In this document: one piece after another, positions 18,915-28,716 of the stretch | Layout: every line of letters begins with the position of its first letter | Numbering within the stretch: position 1 is the stretch's first letter | Assembly: GCF_029478665.1 (NCBI RefSeq) | Contig: NZ_JARPQB010000011.1 | Span: forward strand, 1-64,000 | DNA length: 64,000 nucleotides | Reading direction: 5' to 3' | From: Pseudomonas entomophila | GTDB lineage: Bacteria > Pseudomonadota > Gammaproteobacteria > Pseudomonadales > Pseudomonadaceae | Translations under genes and position numbers: made by a program | Notes under the pieces: model-generated | Database searches by the model: none | What the model was told of the DNA's origin: nothing | Seen by the model: only the letters and a program-made list of their open reading frames with translations

Positions 18915-19994
18915 TTAATTTCCTGCTTTTATGCTGGTCCAGATCCGCGTCCTGATGCGGTCGATCTTCGCCGGCATCGCCTCCAGCGCATACAACTTGC
19001 CCATCACGTCCTCGCTCGGGTAGATCATCGTGTTGCCCTTCATCGCCGGGTCCACCAGCGCGTCAGCCTGCTGGTTGCCATTGGCGTACTGCACGAAGTT
19101 GCTGATCCCCGCCATCACTTCAGGCTGCAACAGGTAGTTCATGTAGGCATACCCTGCCTTCTCATTGGGCGCATCGGCCGGCATGGCCACCATGTCGAAC
19201 CACATCGGCGCGCCTTCCTTCGGGATCGAGTAACCCACCTTCACCCCGTTCTTCGCCTCTTCGGCGCGGTTCTTCGCTTGCAGCACATCGCCCGAGAAGC
19301 CCACCACCAGGCACACGTCGCCATTGGCCAGGTCGCCGGTGTATTTCGACGAGTGGAAGTAGCTGATATACGGGCGCACTTTCATCAACAGCGCCTTGGC
19401 CTTGTCGTAGTCGGCCGGGTTCTGGCTGTGGTGCGGCAAGCCCAGGTAGTGCAGGGCGATCGGCAGCAGCTCGGGGCCGTTGTCCAGCACCGCCACGCCG
19501 CAGCTCTTGAGCTTGGAGAGGTATTCGGGCTTGAAGAACAGGTCCCACGAATCGATCGGCGCGTTGTCGCCAAGCACCGCCTTGACCTTGTCGATGTTGT
19601 AGCCGATGCCGGTGCTGCCCCACAGGTACGGGAAACCGTACTGGTTGCCCGGGTCGTTCACCTCCAGTGCCTTGAGCAGCACCGGGTTGAGGTTCTTCCA
19701 GTTCGGCAGCTGCGACTTGTCCAGCTGCTTCAGGGCCTTGCCCTGGATCTGCCGGGCCATGAAGTGGTTGGAGGGGAACACCACGTCATAGCCGGAGTTG
19801 CCGGTCATCAGCTTGCCGTCGAGCGTCTCGTTGCTGTCGAACACATCGTAGGTTGGCGCGATACCGGTGGTCTGCTGGAAGTTCTTCAGGGTGTCCGGGG
19901 CGATGTAGCTCGACCAGTTGTAGATCTTCACCGAGTCGGCGGCGTTGGCAACGCTTGCGGCCAGCATCAGGGGAGCGAGAAGGAGCGTGCGCAT
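18915..19994 (-). CDS. Periplasmic polyamine-binding protein (PotF/SpuD-like)
   Basis: Binding protein of 359 aa with a signal peptide (MRTLLLAPLMLAASVANA). It resembles E. coli PotF through KIYNWSSYIAPDTLKNFQ, VFDSNETLDGKL, WGSTGIGYNIDKVKAVLG, SSKYTGDLANGDVCLVVGFS and IPKEGAPMWFD, the positions that line the putrescine/spermidine pocket. No ABC permease or ATPase is next to it. It is the last gene of a minus-strand group with a cupin and an amine oxidase, so it probably feeds amine catabolism using permeases encoded elsewhere. Confidence 0.87.
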   Translation of the reverse strand: MRTLLLAPLMLAASVANAADSVKIYNWSSYIAPDTLKNFQQTTGIAPTYDVFDSNETLDGKLMTGNSGYDVVFPSNHFMARQIQGKALKQLDKSQLPNWKNLNPVLLKALEVNDPGNQYGFPYLWGSTGIGYNIDKVKAVLGDNAPIDSWDLFFKPEYLSKLKSCGVAVLDNGPELLPIALHYLGLPHHSQNPADYDKAKALLMKVRPYISYFHSSKYTGDLANGDVCLVVGFSGDVLQAKNRAEEAKNGVKVGYSIPKEGAPMWFDMVAMPADAPNEKAGYAYMNYLLQPEVMAGISNFVQYANGNQQADALVDPAMKGNTMIYPSEDVMGKLYALEAMPAKIDRIRTRIWTSIKAGN

Positions 19995-20046
19995 GTCGGG
20001 GTTACCTTGCTTTGTCTGTTGTTATCGAAGGCAGGCGATCAGCGGA

Positions 20047-20388
20047 TCAGAAAATCAGTACGTAGGTCTTGCGCACGGTCTCCTGGATATCCCAGGTGCC
20101 GAGGCTGTTGGCCGGTAGCATCAGGGCGTCTCCGGCTTCTATGACAAGCGGCTCGCCACCGTCGGGGGTGAAGGTGCAGCGGCCCTTGATGAAATGGCAG
20201 AACTCCTGTTGCACGATCTGCCGTCGCCAGCGGCCCGGGGTGCACTCCCAGATACCGGTCTCGACACCATCGCTGCGCTCGACGCAGGTGACCGAGGTGA
20301 CCGCGACCGGCTCGCCGAGGGGCACGGCGACCGGGGTGGAGCTGTCCAGGATGGCGCTGTCGGTGTGCTTGAACTGGGTGATGCTCAT
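20047..20388 (-). CDS. Small cupin-domain protein (DUF861/EutQ-like)
   Basis: A 113-aa single-domain cupin. The beta-barrel core runs from about residue 40 to 105 with WECTPGRWRR, EFCHFIKGRCTFTPDGGE and AGDALMLPANSLGTWDI. The metal-binding histidines are incomplete, as is common in this subfamily. It lies between an amine oxidase gene (33 bases upstream) and the PotF-like gene, so it is probably co-transcribed and accessory to amine metabolism. Its function is unknown. Confidence 0.8.
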   Translation of the reverse strand: MSITQFKHTDSAILDSSTPVAVPLGEPVAVTSVTCVERSDGVETGIWECTPGRWRRQIVQQEFCHFIKGRCTFTPDGGEPLVIEAGDALMLPANSLGTWDIQETVRKTYVLIF

Positions 20389-20421
20389 GACCGGTGGATC
20401 CTGTGTGGTGATGAAGGGAAG

Positions 20422-21828
20422 TCAGTGCATGAAGCCTTCCATGAAGTCGGCCAACCCGCTGGCCAGGCGCCGCCGCCAGGGGGCGCTGGCCGGGTTGGCG
20501 AGGGTCCGGTCCTCGTGGACGAAGCTCTGGATGATCGCGTTGTAGCCCAGCCAGCGGCAGGGCTCGGGTGGCCAGCTGGCCAGGCTCGACAAGGGGCGGT
20601 TGTCATGCACCCAGGGCTGGGCGGTGAGTGCGTTGTGTTGACCGAGAATCAGTGCCGCCAACGTGCGGCCACCCAGGTTGGTGGCGCCGACGCCTTCGCC
20701 GCCATAGCCACCGGACAGGGCGATGCCGCGCTGGCGGTCGCACAGCATGTGCGGGCGGAAGCGTCGGGCCATGCCCAGGTTGCCGCCCCAGGAATGCGTG
20801 ATGCGAACGTGCTTTAGCTGCGGGAACAGCTCGCCGAACAGGTAGCGGCGCAGTTCGACCTCGTTTTCGCTCAGGGTGAAGTCCTCGCGCAAGCGTCCAC
20901 CGAAGCGATAGCCGCCGCGGGCGCCGAATACCAGGCGGTTGTCGGCGCTGCGCTGGCCATAGGTGACCTGGCGGCTGCTTTCGCTGAAGGCCTGGCCCTG
21001 GCCCAGGCCGATCTGTTCCCAGGTTGATTCCGGCAGTGGTTCGGTAGCCACCAACAGGCTCTGCACGGGCAGTTGGTGACGCCCGAGCGGTGGCAAGCTG
21101 GCGGCGTAGCCTTCGACGGCGGGCACCACCCAGTGGCTGCGAATGCGTGCCAGTGGGGTGCGCACTGCGCCGGTCTGCCAATCGATGGCCGGGGTGTTCT
21201 CGTAGATCGGCACGCCCATGGCCTCGACCGCCCGCGCCAGGCCGCGTACCAGCTTGGCCGGCTGGATCGTGGCGACATGGGGGCTGTAGATGGCGCCGTA
21301 GGGGTTGCTGACTTTCAACTGGGTGTCCAGTTGTTCGGGGCGTAGCCAGCGGTAGTCGTCTTCGCTCATGCCTTGGCGGTAGAGGTTGTCGAGCCAGGCG
21401 CGCAGGCTGCGCTCCTGTTCTGGATAGCGGGCGGCGCAGTAGAGCACGCCGCCCTTGCGGTAGTCGCAGTCGATACCCTCGCGCTGGAGCACGTCGTGGA
21501 CTTCGTCGGGGATGCCATGCAGCAGGTCGATGCTTTCACGGCGTTGCTGTGGCGAGAGGGTGGCGAGCAGGCGGTCCTCGCCCAGCAGGTTACCCATCAG
21601 CCAGCCGCCGTTGCGCCCGGACGCGCCGAAGCCGGCGATGTTGGCTTCGATCACCGCAATATCGAGCTGGGGCGCCTGGCGCTTGAGGTAGTAGGCGGTC
21701 CACAGGCCGGTATAGCCGGCACCGATGATGCACACATCGAGGTCAAGGTCCTGGCGCAGGGCCGGGCGCGCGCACAGCGGCTCGTCGAGCTGGTCCATCC
21801 ACAGGCTGATCGTGCGCAGGGGTTGCAT
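20422..21828 (-). CDS. FAD-dependent amine oxidoreductase (PuuB/DAO family)
   Basis: Flavoenzyme of 468 aa from the ATG at 21828 (GGAG upstream). The Rossmann FAD motif is CIIGAGYTGLWTAYYL near residue 33, followed by GFGASGRNGGWL, the pattern of gamma-glutamylputrescine oxidases. Further DAO features are RYLFGELFPQL, HSWGGNLG and ALSGGYGGEGVGATN near the C-terminus. The PotF-like neighbour supports a polyamine or related amine substrate. It is the first structural gene after the AraC regulator, 65 bases downstream. Confidence 0.85.
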   Translation of the reverse strand: MQPLRTISLWMDQLDEPLCARPALRQDLDLDVCIIGAGYTGLWTAYYLKRQAPQLDIAVIEANIAGFGASGRNGGWLMGNLLGEDRLLATLSPQQRRESIDLLHGIPDEVHDVLQREGIDCDYRKGGVLYCAARYPEQERSLRAWLDNLYRQGMSEDDYRWLRPEQLDTQLKVSNPYGAIYSPHVATIQPAKLVRGLARAVEAMGVPIYENTPAIDWQTGAVRTPLARIRSHWVVPAVEGYAASLPPLGRHQLPVQSLLVATEPLPESTWEQIGLGQGQAFSESSRQVTYGQRSADNRLVFGARGGYRFGGRLREDFTLSENEVELRRYLFGELFPQLKHVRITHSWGGNLGMARRFRPHMLCDRQRGIALSGGYGGEGVGATNLGGRTLAALILGQHNALTAQPWVHDNRPLSSLASWPPEPCRWLGYNAIIQSFVHEDRTLANPASAPWRRRLASGLADFMEGFMH

Positions 21829-21893
21829 CGGGGCGGGCTCCACATCCGGTAAAGGTCTGTGGGCGATCCTAGTGAAGCGCGGGGAAGGCTGTC

Positions 21894-22703
21894 TTACGTG
21901 CGTGCACGCAGGGAAATTTGCTTGAGGTAGGCCTTCGGGGACAACCCAGTGTGTTCGCGGAAACACTTGTAGAAGGCTGACAGTGAGTTGAAGCCGGCGT
22001 TGAAAGCCAGTTCGTCGATGGGTGTGCGCACGCTGCCGTCGCCCAAGCTCGCGATCAGGTGTTGCAGGCGAGCCTGGTTGACGTAGCGGTAGAAGCTTTG
22101 CCCGAGCACCTGGTTGAGCAGGTAGGAGATCTGGTTGCGACTGTAGCCGCTTGCGTCGGCGACCTGCTGCAGGTCCAGTTCCGGGTCGAGGTAGGGGCGC
22201 TGGCCCTGGAAGTAGTGCTCCAGGTCCTGGGCCATGGTCGACAGTTGGCGTGGTGACAGGCCCAGCCTGCTGGTGGCTGGGCGTGGCCGACCCGGGTGGC
22301 TGGCGCTGCTACCCTGGCGCACCAGCGTGGCGTACTCGTTGACCTGCCAGATCAGCCCGTCCTTGACCGTGATCGCTTCGCTGGACTGGAACGCTGCCAG
22401 CCCGTCGCCACCTTGAACCGTGACCTGGTACTGGATGAACGCGGTGCAGCCGTCGACGCGGATGCGGTCGCGGTGGACGATGTCCTCGCCAGCTTCATGG
22501 GGCAGGCAGGCGCGCACGTAGTCGCGCAGGTCGTCGTAGCCGAGCACGCGGTTCTGGAAGAAGTCGTGGTACTGGATGTCCGGGTGGTAGAGCGCCATCA
22601 CCCCGTCGAGGTCGCGATGCTTCCAGCACAGGTGGTAGCGCATGACGGTGTCGGCGGTGAGCGGGGTTTGCCCGGGGCCGTCGGGGAGGGGAGTGGCGGT
22701 CAT
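21894..22703 (-). CDS. NTF2/SnoaL-like domain fused to AraC-type DNA-binding domain
   Basis: Transcription regulator of 269 aa from the ATG at 22703. The N-terminal half (about 12-130) looks like a SnoaL/NTF2 cone fold (MRYHLCWKHRDLDGVMALYH, FFQNRVLGYDDLRDYVRACL). The C-terminal 100 residues form a two-HTH AraC domain (LQQVADASGYSRNQISYLLN and IDELAFNAGFNSLSAFYKCF, then REHTGLSPKAYLK). The usual cupin sensor is replaced by a pocket-forming domain, suggesting a small-molecule ligand. It probably controls the oxidase-cupin-PotF genes behind it. Confidence 0.82.
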   Translation of the reverse strand: MTATPLPDGPGQTPLTADTVMRYHLCWKHRDLDGVMALYHPDIQYHDFFQNRVLGYDDLRDYVRACLPHEAGEDIVHRDRIRVDGCTAFIQYQVTVQGGDGLAAFQSSEAITVKDGLIWQVNEYATLVRQGSSASHPGRPRPATSRLGLSPRQLSTMAQDLEHYFQGQRPYLDPELDLQQVADASGYSRNQISYLLNQVLGQSFYRYVNQARLQHLIASLGDGSVRTPIDELAFNAGFNSLSAFYKCFREHTGLSPKAYLKQISLRART

Positions 22704-22827
22704 GGGCCTGATAGTGCATTGCAGAAAACCCAGGCGCAAGGGCATGGATCTGGCATTTTGCACGGTCTTGCCAGGCTACTTGCCGGGCAAGGTGTTGATT
22801 CGAATGGATGTTATCTTTTGATACAAG

Positions 22828-22843
22828 TGGCACGAGCACTGCA
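22828..22843 (+). promoter_or_regulatory. Sigma-54-like promoter before the 24-aa peptide gene
   Basis: TGGCACGAGCACTGCA matches the RpoN pattern TGGCAC-N5-TTGCA at all but one position, with the -24 GG and -12 GC exactly 12 bases apart. It would start transcription near 22854, about 25 bases before the ATG at 22879. Confidence 0.6.
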
Positions 22844-22878
22844 CTGTCTTTGCTCAACACCGAACAAGGAGAACAGCC

Positions 22879-22953
22879 ATGCGCTCGATACTGCTGTGGA
22901 TGATTGGGGTGCCGATCCCGGTGATCATCCTGATCTGGTTCTTTATGCATTGA
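22879..22953 (+). CDS. 24-residue single-span membrane peptide
   Basis: A very short gene: ATG at 22879, 24 codons, TGA at 22951. AAGGAG lies 7 bases upstream, a strong ribosome site. The product begins MRSILLWMIGVPIPV and is almost entirely hydrophobic, with one membrane span and a proline-rich VPIP kink, ending FFMH. It stands alone between the divergent AraC gene and a REP pair. I do not know a function; the sigma-54-like promoter suggests regulated expression. Codon phase and the ribosome site argue against chance. Confidence 0.7.
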   Translation: MRSILLWMIGVPIPVIILIWFFMH

Positions 22954-22956
22954 GAT

Positions 22957-23065
22957 CCCCGGGGCCGCTGTGCGGCCCTTTCGCGGCACAAGGCCGCTCC
23001 TACACAGGCAACGCGTTTCCCTGTAGGAGCGGCCTTGTGCCGCGAAAGGGCTGCGAAGCGGCCCC
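22957..23065. repeat. Long inverted REP pair (GAGCGGCCTTGTGCCGC class)
   Basis: Inverted units with the core TGTAGGAGCGGCCTTGTGCC and its complement lie between the convergent 24-aa gene and dppF. The outer parts include GGGGCCGCTGTGCGGCCC-type palindromes. Confidence 0.9.
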
Positions 23066-23078
23066 AGCGTTCCAACGT

Positions 23079-24047
23079 TTAAAGAAACTGCTCGGCATAG
23101 TGACAGGCCACCTGCCGCGTGCTCACCTGGCGCAACGCCGGCACTTCCTTGGCGCAGCGCTCGGTGGCATGGGGGCAGCGTTTGTGGAATGCGCAGCCAT
23201 CCGGCGGGTTCAGCGGGTTGGGCAACTCACCGGCAATGCGGATCTTCGGTTTCAGCGGATCCGGGTGGATCGCCGGGGTCGCCGACAGCAGCGCTTGCGT
23301 GTACGGATGCAGCGGCTTGTCGTAGATATCCTCCTTCGGCCCCATCTCCGCCGGCCGGCCCAGGTACATCACCAGCACCTGGTCCGCCACATGGCGCACC
23401 ACCGCCAGGTTGTGGGAGATGAACACGTAGGCGGTGTTGAACTCCTTCTGCAGGTCCATGAACAGGTTCAGCACCTGGGCCTGGATCGACACGTCGAGAG
23501 CGGAAGTCGGTTCGTCCGCCACCAGCACTTTCGGTTGCAGCATCATCGCCCGGGCCAGGGCGATACGCTGGCGCTGGCCACCAGAGAACATGTGCGGGTA
23601 GCGCTGGTAGTGCTCGGGGCGCAGGCCCACCTGCTCCATCATCTTCTGCACTTTCTCGCGGCGCTCGGCCTTGCTCAGCGAAGTGTTGATCAGCAGCGGT
23701 TCGGCGAGCTGGTCACCGATCTTCTGCCGCGGGTTGAGCGAGGCGTAAGGGCTCTGGAACACCATCTGCACGTCGCGGCGCAATTGCTTGCGCTGGTCCT
23801 TGCTGGCGCCCTTGACCTCATGCCCGGCGATCTGCAGCGAGCCGGAGGAGGGTTCCTCGATCAGGGTCAACGCACGGGCCAGGGTGGACTTGCCGCAGCC
23901 GGACTCGCCGACCACGGCCAGGGTCTTGCCGGCCTCCAGTTCGAACGACACGCCATTGAGCGCGCGTACCAGCGCATGGCCCTTGAACAGGCCGCGGGAG
24001 ACTTCGTAGTGGCGGGTCAGCTCACGGGCGGATAGAACGACGGTCAT
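23079..24047 (-). CDS. dppF: Dipeptide ABC transporter ATPase DppF
   Basis: ATPase subunit of the di/oligopeptide importer, 322 aa from the ATG at 24047, which overlaps the dppD stop (ATGA). Walker A is GESGCGKST near residue 49, Q-loop FQSPYASLNPRQ, signature SGGQRQRIALARA, Walker B VLVADEPTSALDVS. The C-terminal oligopeptide/dipeptide extension carries a cysteine cluster (GCAFHKRCPHATERC), which in this family binds an iron-sulfur cluster. It is the last gene of the dpp cluster. Confidence 0.95.
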   Translation of the reverse strand: MTVVLSARELTRHYEVSRGLFKGHALVRALNGVSFELEAGKTLAVVGESGCGKSTLARALTLIEEPSSGSLQIAGHEVKGASKDQRKQLRRDVQMVFQSPYASLNPRQKIGDQLAEPLLINTSLSKAERREKVQKMMEQVGLRPEHYQRYPHMFSGGQRQRIALARAMMLQPKVLVADEPTSALDVSIQAQVLNLFMDLQKEFNTAYVFISHNLAVVRHVADQVLVMYLGRPAEMGPKEDIYDKPLHPYTQALLSATPAIHPDPLKPKIRIAGELPNPLNPPDGCAFHKRCPHATERCAKEVPALRQVSTRQVACHYAEQFL

Positions 24048-25015
24048 CACGCCACCTCCTGGTTCAGCGGATAGAAGCAACGCACCAGGCTGTGGGCCTG
24101 GGGATCGAGGGCCGGGCGCTGGCGGCGGCAGTTTTCCTGCACGTACGGGCAGCGCGGCGACAGCAGGCAGCCTTGCGGGCGGTCATAGCGGCCGGGAACG
24201 ATACCGGGCAGGGTCGCCAGGCGCTCGGCGCCGATGCTGTGCTCGGGGATGGCCGCCAGCAGCGCTTCGCTGTACGGGTGGGCGGGGATGTCGAACAGTT
24301 CGGGCACCTGGCCCACTTCGACAGCCTGGCCCGCGTACATCACGCACACGCGCTTGGCGGTTTCAGCGACCACGGCCAGGTCATGGGTGATGAGAATCAG
24401 CGCCATGTTGCGCTCTTTCTGCAGGTTGACCAGCAGCTCCATGATCTGCGCCTGGATGGTCACATCCAGGGCGGTGGTCGGTTCGTCGGCGATCAGCAGT
24501 TTCGGTTCGCCGGCGATGGCCATGGCGATCGCCACCCGTTGGCTCATGCCGCCGGACAGCTGGTGCGGGTAGGCGTCCAGGCGGCTTTCGGCGGCCGGGA
24601 TCTCGACTTTCTTCAGCAGCTCCAGGGCGCGCTGGCGCGCGGCCTTGCCCTTGAGGCCGAGGTGCTGGCGCAGCACTTCCTCGATCTGGTAGCCCACGGT
24701 GTAGCTGGGGTTGAGCGCGGTCATCGGGTCCTGGAAGACCATGGCGATGTCCTTGCCCACCACCTTGCGCCGTTGGCGGCCGCTGAGCTTGAGCATGTCG
24801 ATGCCGTCGAAGTTGAGCACATCGGCGGTGATACGGCCGGGCGCGTCGATCAGGCCCATCAGGGCCATCATGGTGACCGACTTGCCGGAGCCGGACTCGC
24901 CGACGATGGCGAGGATCTCGCCGGCTTCCACGGCCAGGTCGAGGCCGTCCACGACAGGGATGGCGTTGGCGTCGCCGAAGCGCACGTTCAGGTTGTTGAT
25001 CTGCAACAGTGACAT
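24047..25015 (-). CDS. dppD: Dipeptide ABC transporter ATPase DppD
   Basis: Second ATPase of the importer, 322 aa. Walker A is GESGSGKSV near residue 38, Q-loop [15 protein letters not shown], signature [14 protein letters not shown] and Walker [15 protein letters not shown]. The C-terminal cysteine motif is [15 protein letters not shown]. It forms a heterodimer with DppF. It lies 10 bases after dppC and overlaps dppF. Confidence 0.95.
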   Translation of the reverse strand: MSLLQINNLNVRFGDANAIPVVDGLDLAVEAGEILAIVGESGSGKSVTMMALMGLIDAPGRITADVLNFDGIDMLKLSGRQRRKVVGKDIAMVFQDPMTALNPSYTVGYQIEEVLRQHLGLKGKAARQRALELLKKVEIPAAESRLDAYPHQLSGGMSQRVAIAMAIAGEPKLLIADEPTTALDVTIQAQIMELLVNLQKERNMALILITHDLAVVAETAKRVCVMYAGQAVEVGQVPELFDIPAHPYSEALLAAIPEHSIGAERLATLPGIVPGRYDRPQGCLLSPRCPYVQENCRRQRPALDPQAHSLVRCFYPLNQEVA

Positions 25016-25025
25016 GGCGTTCTCC

Positions 25026-25952
25026 TCAGGCGGCGTTCTTGAGTTTCGGGTCCAGCGCGTCGCGCAGGCCGTCGCCCATCAGGTTGATTGCCAGCACACT
25101 GAGCAAAATGGTCAGGCCGGGCAGGCTCACCACCCACCAGGCGCGCTCGATGTAGTCGCGGGCCGAGGCCAGCATGGTGCCCCACTCGGGGGTTGGCGGC
25201 TGCACGCCCAGCCCCAGGAAGCCCAGGGCGGCGGCGTCGAGAATGGCCGAGGAGAAGCTCAGCGTCGCCTGCACGATCAGCGGTGCCATGCAGTTGGGCA
25301 GCACGGTGACGAACATCAGGCGCGGCAGGCCGGCACCGGCCAGGCGCGCGGCGGTGACATAGTCGCGGTTCAGCTCGCCCATCACGGCGGCGCGGGTCAG
25401 GCGCACATACGATGGTAGCGAGACGATGGCGATAGCGATCACGGTATTGATCAGGCCTGGGCCGAGGATGGCGACGATGGCCACGGCCAGCAGCAGCGAG
25501 GGCAGGGCCAGCATCACGTCCATCAGGCGCATGATCGAAGGGCCGAGCAGGCGCGGGAAGAAGCCGGCGAACAGGCCGAGCAGGATCCCCGGGATCAGTG
25601 ACATCACCACCGACGACAGGCCGATCAGCAGCGACAGGCGCGCGCCCTGGATCAGCCGCGAAAGCAGGTCGCGACCCAGTTCGTCGGTACCCAGGATGAA
25701 CTGCCAGGTGCCGCCTTCCAGCCACACCGGCGGGGTGAGCAGGAAGTCGCGGTATTGCTCGCTGGGGTTGTGCGGCGCCACCCAGGGGGCGAACAGGGCG
25801 CAGAACACCACCAGTATCATGAAGGCCAGGCCGGCCACCGCGCCTTTGTTGCGCGAGAAGGCCTGCCAGAATTCTTTGTAGGGCGAGGGGTAGAGCAAGC
25901 TCTGGTCGACCGCGCTGGACGGGGTCACGGATTTCGGAATCGGGCTAGTCAT
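25026..25952 (-). CDS. dppC: Dipeptide ABC transporter permease DppC
   Basis: Inner-membrane permease of 308 aa with an N-terminal extra helix ([20 protein letters not shown]) and five further spans. The EAA-like loop is [20 protein letters not shown]. The N-terminal OppC-type domain and [20 protein letters not shown] motif are characteristic. It lies 10 bases downstream of dppB. Confidence 0.94.
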   Translation of the reverse strand: MTSPIPKSVTPSSAVDQSLLYPSPYKEFWQAFSRNKGAVAGLAFMILVVFCALFAPWVAPHNPSEQYRDFLLTPPVWLEGGTWQFILGTDELGRDLLSRLIQGARLSLLIGLSSVVMSLIPGILLGLFAGFFPRLLGPSIMRLMDVMLALPSLLLAVAIVAILGPGLINTVIAIAIVSLPSYVRLTRAAVMGELNRDYVTAARLAGAGLPRLMFVTVLPNCMAPLIVQATLSFSSAILDAAALGFLGLGVQPPTPEWGTMLASARDYIERAWWVVSLPGLTILLSVLAINLMGDGLRDALDPKLKNAA

Positions 25953-25962
25953 GACGGGAGCC

Positions 25963-26973
<1,011 letters not shown>

Positions 26974-27006
26974 TGTCGGGGGTACCTCATCAGCCGGAAC
27001 GGCGGT

Positions 27007-27038
27007 GCCGCCGGGCCCCTTGCAGAGGGTCCGGCGGC
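27007..27038 (-). promoter_or_regulatory. Intercistronic hairpin between the first dppA-like gene and dppB
   Basis: 12-bp arms 27007-27018 and 27027-27038 pair fully apart from one G-T wobble, with an 8-base loop. No T-run follows on the minus strand, so it looks like an mRNA-stabilising or processing hairpin rather than a terminator. Confidence 0.65.
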
Positions 27039-27048
27039 TGTTGTTGTT

Positions 27049-28644
27049 CTACTTCACCTTGGTGGTGGCGAAGTTGTTGTTGGTCAGTGGGTTGATCACA
27101 TAGCCTTCGACGTTCTCGCGCATGGCGGTGAACATTTTCGGGTGGGCCATGCTGATCCAGGGCTGTTCTTCATCGTACACCGCCAACGCCTCGTTATAGA
27201 GCTTGGCGCGTTCATCGTTGTCGATCACTTCGCGGGCCCGGGTGATCAGGTCCTGGAACTTCTGGTTGCACCAGCGTGCGTAGTTCTCGCCGCTCTTGAC
27301 CGCGTCGCAGCTGAGCATGGGGGTGAGGAAGTTGTCCGGGTCGCCGTTGTCGCCGGCCCAGCCCGCCGATACCAGGTCGGCTTCGCCTTTCTTCGCACGG
27401 CGCAGCATCTCGGCCCATTCCATCACGCGGATGTCGAGCTTGATGCCGATCTTGGCCAGGTCGGACTGGAGCATTTCGGCGGACAGGCGCGGGTTGGGGT
27501 TGGTCGGGCCACCGCCGTTGCGGGTGAACAGGGTGATCACCGTGCCTTCCGGCACGCCGGCTTGCTTGAGCAGTTCGCGGGCCTTGTCCAGGTCATGGGG
27601 CGGGTTCTTGTTGTCGGTGTTGTAGCCGATCATGGTCGGTGGGTACGGGTTCACGCCCGGCAACGCATTGCCCTTGCCGAACAGCTGGTCGACGTGGGTC
27701 TGGCGGTCGAAGGCCATGTTGATCGCCTTGCGCACGCGCACGTCGCTCAGGTACTTGTGCTGGGTGTTCATCGAGATGTAGCCGGTGACCAGCGCCTCGA
27801 TTTCCGCGACCTTGAGTTTCGGGTCGGTCTTGATGCCCGGCACGTCGTCAGGCTTGGGGTACAGGGCGACCTGGCATTCGTTGGCGCGCAGTTTCTGCAG
27901 GCGCACGTTGCTGTCGGTGGCGATGGCGAAGATCAGCGCGTCGGCCGGTGGCTTGCCGCGGAAGTAGTCCGGGTTGGCCTTGTAGCGAACCTGGGCATCC
28001 TTGTTGTAGCGCTGGAAGATGAACGGGCCGGTGCCGATCGGCTTGCTGTTGAGGTCGGCGGTCTTGCCGGCCTTGAGCAGCTGGTCGCCGTATTCGGCGG
28101 AGTAGATCGAGGTGAAGGCCATGGCCATGTCGCGCAGGAACGGCGCTTCGGGGCGGGTGAGGGTGATCACCACGGTGTGGTCGTCGGTCTTCTCGACCGA
28201 CTTGAGCAGGTCCTTGAAGGCCATGCTTTCGAAATAGGGGAAACCGATGCTGGTCTTGTCATGCCACGGGTGGTCGGGCCGCAACTGGCGGTTCAGGCTC
28301 CACAGCACGTCGTCGGCGTTGAAGTCGCGGGTCGGGGTGAAGTAGTCGGTGGTGTGGAACTTGACACCTTCACGCAGGTGGAAGGTGTAGACCAGCCCGT
28401 CGGGGCTGACGTCCCAGCTCTTGGCCAGGGCCGGCTGGATCTCGGTGGTGCCGGGCTTGAAGTCGACCAGGCGATTGAAGATGGCCTCGGCCGTGGCGTC
28501 GGCGGTAACGGCGGTGGTGTACTGGACGATGTCGAAGCCCTCGGGGCTCGCCTCGGTGCACACCACCAGCGGCTTGGCCGCCAGGTTTGACGCCGCGCCC
28601 AGGATGACCGCTGCCAGGGCAGCGCGTAGCGGTAGCGATTTCAT
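27049..28644 (-). CDS. dppA: Periplasmic dipeptide-binding protein (DppA-like, copy 1)
   Basis: SBP_bac_5-family protein of 531 aa with a signal peptide (MKSLPLRAALAAVILGAASN) and mature start near KPLVVCTEASPEGFD. Family features: FHLREGVKFHTTDYFTPTRD, FNADDVLWSLNRQL, KPIGTGPFIFQRYNKDAQVR. It differs from the two further copies in the ligand region (NPYPPTMIGYNTDNKNPPHD, RNGGGPTNPNP where they have AMPVQRPYNPNA), so it probably binds different peptides. It is directly upstream of dppB and is the likeliest main partner of the permease. Confidence 0.9.
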   Translation of the reverse strand: MKSLPLRAALAAVILGAASNLAAKPLVVCTEASPEGFDIVQYTTAVTADATAEAIFNRLVDFKPGTTEIQPALAKSWDVSPDGLVYTFHLREGVKFHTTDYFTPTRDFNADDVLWSLNRQLRPDHPWHDKTSIGFPYFESMAFKDLLKSVEKTDDHTVVITLTRPEAPFLRDMAMAFTSIYSAEYGDQLLKAGKTADLNSKPIGTGPFIFQRYNKDAQVRYKANPDYFRGKPPADALIFAIATDSNVRLQKLRANECQVALYPKPDDVPGIKTDPKLKVAEIEALVTGYISMNTQHKYLSDVRVRKAINMAFDRQTHVDQLFGKGNALPGVNPYPPTMIGYNTDNKNPPHDLDKARELLKQAGVPEGTVITLFTRNGGGPTNPNPRLSAEMLQSDLAKIGIKLDIRVMEWAEMLRRAKKGEADLVSAGWAGDNGDPDNFLTPMLSCDAVKSGENYARWCNQKFQDLITRAREVIDNDERAKLYNEALAVYDEEQPWISMAHPKMFTAMRENVEGYVINPLTNNNFATTKVK

Positions 28645-28675
28645 GGAACCTCCCTGCAGTCATTGTTCCAGCGTA

Positions 28676-28711
28676 GCCGCCACGGCCCGTTGTCAGTCGG
28701 GCCGTGGCGGC
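28676..28711 (-). promoter_or_regulatory. Intercistronic hairpin after the OprD-type porin gene
   Basis: A perfect 14-bp stem (28676-28689 with 28698-28711) and 8-base loop lie 6 bases past the porin stop codon. No T-run follows, so probably a 3'-end stabiliser with partial read-through into the next binding-protein gene. Confidence 0.7.
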
Positions 28712-28716
28712 AACGG

